Below, piece after piece: positions 4,350 through 7,895 of a stretch of 7,895 nucleotides of DNA. This DNA comes from HGM04593 sp964470845. Lineage in GTDB: Bacteria > Bacteroidota > Bacteroidia > Bacteroidales > Bacteroidaceae. Every line of letters starts with the position of its first letter. The stretch's first letter is position 1. The translations under genes were made by a program, and so were the position numbers. Under the pieces are notes generated by a model. That model was given only the letters and a program-made list of their open reading frames with translations, was not told where the DNA came from and did not search any database. The stretch covers positions 1 to 7,895 of the forward strand of contig CAYYEL010000094.1 in NCBI GenBank assembly GCA_964470845.1. Reading direction: 5' to 3'.

Positions 4350-7145
4350 TTATTTAGCCGGCGACATTATAATCTCGACAAAATTACCACTGTTTACAAT
4401 AGCCTTCAGAATAGTCAGAATATTCTCGGCGCTTATTTGTGCAACAGCCTCTTCGTACTCTTTATCGAAGTCTATTTTGCTATCGTCCCACGATTTTAGA
4501 GCACCCATCCAGTAATTGTTGTTTATGCGTTGCTCGGGGACATTCTTTTTTAAATTCTCGACTACCTTAGCGAGTTTATCGGCGGGAATACCCTCGTTTA
4601 CGAGTTTCAAAACGCCGTCGTGAGCCATTTTTGCAAGTTTGTCGGCTTGCTCGGGGTTAGTTTCAAAAACAACCTGTATAGCAGCATACTCTTTGGGTTC
4701 GTGGGCAGCAACTGTGTTTACACTTGCACCGTATGTACCACCCTCACTCTCGCGCAGTGTCTCGGTAAATATCATATCAAGAACTTGCTCGGCAGCGCTT
4801 AACATTACTTGCTCCTTCACGCTATAAGGTACATCGGCCGAATAAATTTGGAACACTGTTGTTTTAGGTGTCTCCATTGCAACCGCTGTGTGCTCGATAA
4901 TCTCGCCTTTCACAAAGTGCTCGCCACGGTCGTTCCATTTTGTAGCCTTGCCACCCTTGGCTATTGAACCGATATATTTCTCGATAAGAGGCTTGGCTGT
5001 CTCGACGTCGATGTTTCCGACAATATAAAGTGTTGCACCGTTTACACCGTCGAACAGGCGACGATAAACAGCCTCAACGGTTGCAATATCGGCCTTTCCC
5101 AATATTTCGCCGTTGATTACCTGACGACGAGGATTATTGCCAAAGAGTGTCTTTACAAGAATCTCTTGGAATTTAAAGCTCGGCTGTTTCTCGATATTGG
5201 GTAGCATTGCTTTTATTTGTGTAATTCCCAATTGGTACTCTTCGTTGTCGAAGCGAGGAGCCATATAGTTCAAATAAACCAATTGCAGGGCTGTCTCAAA
5301 ATCCTTGGGTGTTGCCTCGGCATTTACACCGTGGCGCAATGAGCCTATGTAGGGTGCACAACGTACATTCTTTCCTGCAAGCATTTTGCGGAGTTGTGTG
5401 CCCGGGAATGTAGATATTCCGCTGTTCGCATTGAACATTCCCCAGATATTTTCATCGAACGATGCAAGCTCTTCGTTCTCGATTAGTGAGCGTCCACCCT
5501 TCTCGACAAGGTCTATCTTTATTTGGTCTTTTTTATGCTCGGTCTTTAGAAGCACCACTTTCACTCCATTGGATAGTTGCCAAGTAACTGCGCCGTAAGC
5601 GCCCTCTTTTTGTTTCTTCGACTTTGCGCCTTGAAGCAGGCTCTCGTCCAACAGAGGCACGTTGCTGCTCTCCTCGACATTTGCTGCAATCTCGGCAGTC
5701 TTAACTGCTGCAAGCACTGCTGTGAGTTGCTCGGCTGTGGGCTGCACAAGTCCCTCGCGCTCGGGAGCTTTTGAAATAATCACACAGTTTTTCTCGGGGA
5801 TAATCTGCAAGAGTGTCTGTTGAAGCACCTGTGTCGATATTTGTGTCATTACAGCCTTGGCAAGCTCGTATTCGGTTTTAGGCTCAAGGAACGACTCGCC
5901 TTGGAAGAAGTTGTTGAGAATGGGGTTTACAAGCTCGGAATTTTTGCGGCTCTCGGCAGCTGATACGCGTTGCTCCAAGCGGCTTAGTATTCTCTCCTTG
6001 GCACGTTCGAGCTCACCCTCTGTGAATCCGTAACGCTTCATTTTCTCGACCTCGGTAAGATAGGCATTGAATGCCGACAGTGCCTCGCCATCCTTGAATG
6101 AGACTTCGCCCTGTACCGCATCGCTCGACTCGCACAGACCGCCTATATAGAATCGGGCGCCAAGGAAAGGTGCATCGTTCTTCGAGGTAATATCGTTAAA
6201 ACGCTCACTCATTACAGTGCCTATAATGGACTTGACAATATCGGTAGCGAATGCCACGTCGGTAGTACGATATTCGCGGGGCATTGGAGCAATGCGCCAC
6301 AGAATCTCTATCGACGATTTTGTTGCCTCGGGGTCGGTGAGCACAGCAACCATAGGCTGCTCGTTCTCGGGGATTTCAATAAGAGGCTTTACTGTGGGCT
6401 GTGCGGGCGCAGGAATCTCGCCGAAGATAGTCTTAATTTTGGCCTCAATCTGCTCGGGGTCAACGTCGCCCACAACAACCACTGCCTGCATATCGGGGTT
6501 GTACCACGTGCGGTAGAAGTTTGTAAGACTCTCGTATTTGAAATTCTTCAGTTGCTCCTCCTTACCGATGAGTGTGCGGCGCGCCATCTGTGTATCGCCA
6601 AAATAGTAAGGAAGTGCCTGCTCAAGCATACGCCAATCGGCTGTGCGACGGCTGCGACGCTCTTCAAGAATCACACCACGCTCGGCGTCAATCTCCTCGG
6701 GTGCACAGGTTACATAGTGTGAATAGTCGCGCAGAATCATCAGACAAGAGTCAATAATTCCCTCGCGCACGATGGGGATATTATTGAGCATATAGCTTGT
6801 CTGCTCGAATCCCGTCGATGCGTTGATGTTACGTCCAAACTCGGCTCCGATGCTTTGCAAATACTCAAGAATTGCTTTATCGGGGAAGTTCTTAGTACCA
6901 TTGAAACACATGTGCTCAAGGAAGTGAGCAAGTCCCTCTTGGTCGTCGGTCTCTTGGAACGCACCTACATTTGTTGCAAGATAAAACTCGGCTCTCTGTG
7001 CCGGTTGTGCATTCTTGCGAATGTAATAAGTGAGTCCGTTTTCAAGTTTACCCACTTTAACAGCGGGGTCATTCGGCAACTGTGTCTGTCCGAATGTTAC
7101 AAGTGCGACAAAAAGCATCGCACAGGAAAAGAAAAACCTTTTCAT
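4350..7145 (-). CDS. Periplasmic M16 (insulinase/pitrilysin, PqqL-like) zinc peptidase
   Basis: A 931-residue secreted protease. Residues 1-20 form a signal peptide with a cleavage site near Phe-Gly-Gln, so the enzyme acts in the periplasm or envelope. The inverted zinc motif HxxEH is at 74-78 (HFLEH), and the third ligand is Glu155, exactly 76 residues after His78 as in M16 enzymes, within ERGVILEE. The N-terminal catalytic M16 domain (about 28-180) is followed by an M16_C-type domain (about 205-390, with VVVVGDVDPEQIE). A second, non-catalytic half follows (about 530-931); it lacks HxxEH but keeps a GNIDVETAKPLIEKY segment and the Arg798/Tyr805 pair in RESEGGTYG that helps substrate binding. 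Length and single-chain two-half architecture resemble PqqL and the many Bacteroidetes insulinase-family proteins; these usually cleave peptides or small proteins. The substrate is unknown. ATG at 7143-7145 is fixed by the signal peptide. The gene is flanked by terminators on both sides and is probably monocistronic. Confidence 0.93.
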   Translation of the reverse strand: MKRFFFSCAMLFVALVTFGQTQLPNDPAVKVGKLENGLTYYIRKNAQPAQRAEFYLATNVGAFQETDDQEGLAHFLEHMCFNGTKNFPDKAILEYLQSIGAEFGRNINASTGFEQTSYMLNNIPIVREGIIDSCLMILRDYSHYVTCAPEEIDAERGVILEERRSRRTADWRMLEQALPYYFGDTQMARRTLIGKEEQLKNFKYESLTNFYRTWYNPDMQAVVVVGDVDPEQIEAKIKTIFGEIPAPAQPTVKPLIEIPENEQPMVAVLTDPEATKSSIEILWRIAPMPREYRTTDVAFATDIVKSIIGTVMSERFNDITSKNDAPFLGARFYIGGLCESSDAVQGEVSFKDGEALSAFNAYLTEVEKMKRYGFTEGELERAKERILSRLEQRVSAAESRKNSELVNPILNNFFQGESFLEPKTEYELAKAVMTQISTQVLQQTLLQIIPEKNCVIISKAPEREGLVQPTAEQLTAVLAAVKTAEIAANVEESSNVPLLDESLLQGAKSKKQKEGAYGAVTWQLSNGVKVVLLKTEHKKDQIKIDLVEKGGRSLIENEELASFDENIWGMFNANSGISTFPGTQLRKMLAGKNVRCAPYIGSLRHGVNAEATPKDFETALQLVYLNYMAPRFDNEEYQLGITQIKAMLPNIEKQPSFKFQEILVKTLFGNNPRRQVINGEILGKADIATVEAVYRRLFDGVNGATLYIVGNIDVETAKPLIEKYIGSIAKGGKATKWNDRGEHFVKGEIIEHTAVAMETPKTTVFQIYSADVPYSVKEQVMLSAAEQVLDMIFTETLRESEGGTYGASVNTVAAHEPKEYAAIQVVFETNPEQADKLAKMAHDGVLKLVNEGIPADKLAKVVENLKKNVPEQRINNNYWMGALKSWDDSKIDFDKEYEEAVAQISAENILTILKAIVNSGNFVEIIMSPAK

Positions 7146-7399
7146 AAGTTAAAAAATATTTATAAATTTATTGATAAAAAATCATAATAATTCAGAAGTT
7201 GTTTGAGTTTATATTGTTCAGTTTTTTATAGAGCAGAAATAGGTTGTTTATTTATTTTTCTTAATGACACATAGCGAGCCTCAAGTAACCTAGAAAAAGA
7301 AAGAAACAAACATTTTTGAATATAATAAACAACTAAACAACAGTTTCCAATATAAGATAAACTTTATTTTAGAACTTCAAACAATTTCTTATTATCGGG
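7146..7399 (-). other. AT-rich leader or spacer upstream of the M16 gene
   Basis: About 250 bases without a credible reading frame; ATGs on the minus strand run into stops within eight codons. It is very AT-rich with repeated AAACAAC-type strings (7327-7342). If the promoter at 7400 is used, this is a long untranslated leader. A closer alternative -7 box with one mismatch, TATTTCTG on the minus strand around 7234-7241, would give a leader of about 80 bases. I see no recognisable riboswitch or RNA gene. Confidence 0.4.
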
Positions 7400-7430
7400 C
7401 AAAGTTAGTATATTCATCGGTAATATTAAA
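7400..7430 (-). promoter_or_regulatory. Candidate promoter for the M16 peptidase gene
   Basis: On the minus strand TAACTTTG (7407 down to 7400) matches TAnnTTTG, with TTT (7430 down to 7428) 20 bases upstream. It lies just past the terminator of the preceding gene. It lacks the shared TTTTRAGTATTG element. The long distance to the ATG lowers confidence. Confidence 0.4.
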
Positions 7431-7451
7431 AATTTTCTAAAAAATTAACAA

Positions 7452-7494
7452 AGAGGGGCAGCTATTCATTGTTTAGCGAATAGCAACCCCCTCT
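7452..7494 (-). terminator. Intrinsic terminator of the acyl-CoA synthetase-type gene
   Basis: AGAGGGG (7452-7458) pairs with CCCCTCT (7488-7494), and GCTATTC (7461-7467) with GAATAGC (7478-7484), separated by a small internal loop and a 10-base apical loop. On the minus strand the stem is followed by a T-rich run (7451 down to 7430). It starts 28 bases after the stop codon of the synthetase-type gene. Confidence 0.88.
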
Positions 7495-7521
7495 CCTACA
7501 TATATAAAATAAACAAGACTC

Positions 7522-7895
7522 TTATTTGTATAAGTAGCGTTTTATACTGCCTTTAGGTGTCTTTGCAAAAGCCTCGTCGCGCAACTCAAAATCAGTAATC
7601 TGCGAATAGGCAGGTATCATTTTATTGAGTGTCTCGATATTCTTCTCCATTATTATAGAATAGGTATCAGCGCTGACGCCCTCGGATGCAAGTTGGTCGG
7701 CATTGGGAACAATGAGTGCAACAAACCTCTCGCCACGCTGAACAACAATCGACTCGGCAACATAAGGCAGAGCATTCATCTTAACCTCAATCTCCTCGGG
7801 ATACACATTCTGTCCGTTGCTCGAAAGAAGCATACTCTTGCAACGTCCGACAAGGAACAGAGTATTATCGTTGTCAATTGTTCCAAGGTCGCCCG
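7522..7895 (-). CDS. AMP-forming acyl-CoA synthetase/ligase, C-terminal part
   Basis: Only the last 123 codons are in the window; the frame is open to the right edge, so the true start is outside and the internal Met at 7831-7833 is not the start. The visible part begins with GDLGTIDNDNTLFLVGRCKSM, the end of the core domain and the hinge (A8-type motif) of the ANL adenylate-forming superfamily. It continues with SSNGQNVYPEEIE, the start of the mobile C-terminal domain. Near the end TPKGSIKRY is the A10-type motif, whose Lys contacts the adenylate. These enzymes activate a carboxylate with ATP and usually pass it to CoA; the hinge and loop resemble long-chain fatty acyl-CoA synthetases, but the substrate-binding region is not visible. 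An intrinsic terminator follows directly. Confidence 0.9.
   Translation of the reverse strand, partial: GDLGTIDNDNTLFLVGRCKSMLLSSNGQNVYPEEIEVKMNALPYVAESIVVQRGERFVALIVPNADQLASEGVSADTYSIIMEKNIETLNKMIPAYSQITDFELRDEAFAKTPKGSIKRYLYK

Noticed and set aside
6217..6516. A 99-codon plus-strand frame inside the M16 gene
   Set aside because: It is opposite a region coding for a well-recognised M16 domain and has no promoter or ribosome site.
7522..7833. A complete 103-residue small protein starting at ATG 7833
   Set aside because: The frame continues upstream to the window edge with the conserved GDLG and GRCKS parts of the adenylate-forming family, so it is a partial large gene.
1..7895. CRISPR array, insertion sequence, phage, tRNA or rRNA genes
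   Set aside because: No regularly spaced repeats, transposase or integrase, or RNA-gene-like sequence was seen on either strand.

Overview
The window looks like a chromosomal piece from a member of the Bacteroidales. The clearest evidence is the promoter type: several start regions carry the Bacteroidetes -7 element TAnnTTTG with a TTG or TTT about 20 bases upstream, instead of a sigma-70 -35/-10 pair. Base composition is moderately AT-rich, leaders lack strong Shine-Dalgarno sites, and the proteins (signal-peptide porin, lipoprotein phospholipase D, periplasmic M16 peptidase) are typical of this order. I cannot name the genus.

Layout. Bases 1-133 are intergenic and hold a promoter firing leftwards out of the window. 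A beta-barrel porin-like gene (134-1450, minus) is divergent from a regulator (1663-2628, plus) that fuses a YtfE/RIC-like di-iron hemerythrin sensor to a LuxR-type helix-turn-helix. A short, apparently 5'-truncated reading frame follows on the minus strand (2712-2987), behind a phospholipase D/cardiolipin-synthase-like lipoprotein (2988-4235). Next is a 931-residue M16 zinc peptidase (4350-7145). The window ends inside the C-terminal part of an AMP-forming acyl-CoA synthetase-type enzyme (7522-7895, start outside). Two convincing intrinsic terminators (4294-4331 and 7452-7494) separate the last three genes, so these are probably single-gene units.

The most interesting feature is regulatory. 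The porin promoter, the divergent regulator promoter and the promoter leaving the left edge all carry the same 11-12 base element, consensus TTTTRAGTATTG. In each the final TTG is the -33 element and lies exactly 20 bases from a TAnnTTTG box. The other promoters in the window lack it. The simplest reading is a small regulon, probably including the porin and the gene to its left, controlled by the adjacent hemerythrin-LuxR protein and autoregulated. The sensor domain suggests that nitric oxide, oxygen, peroxide or iron is the signal. The regulatory link is inference; the shared elements and the fusion architecture are directly visible.
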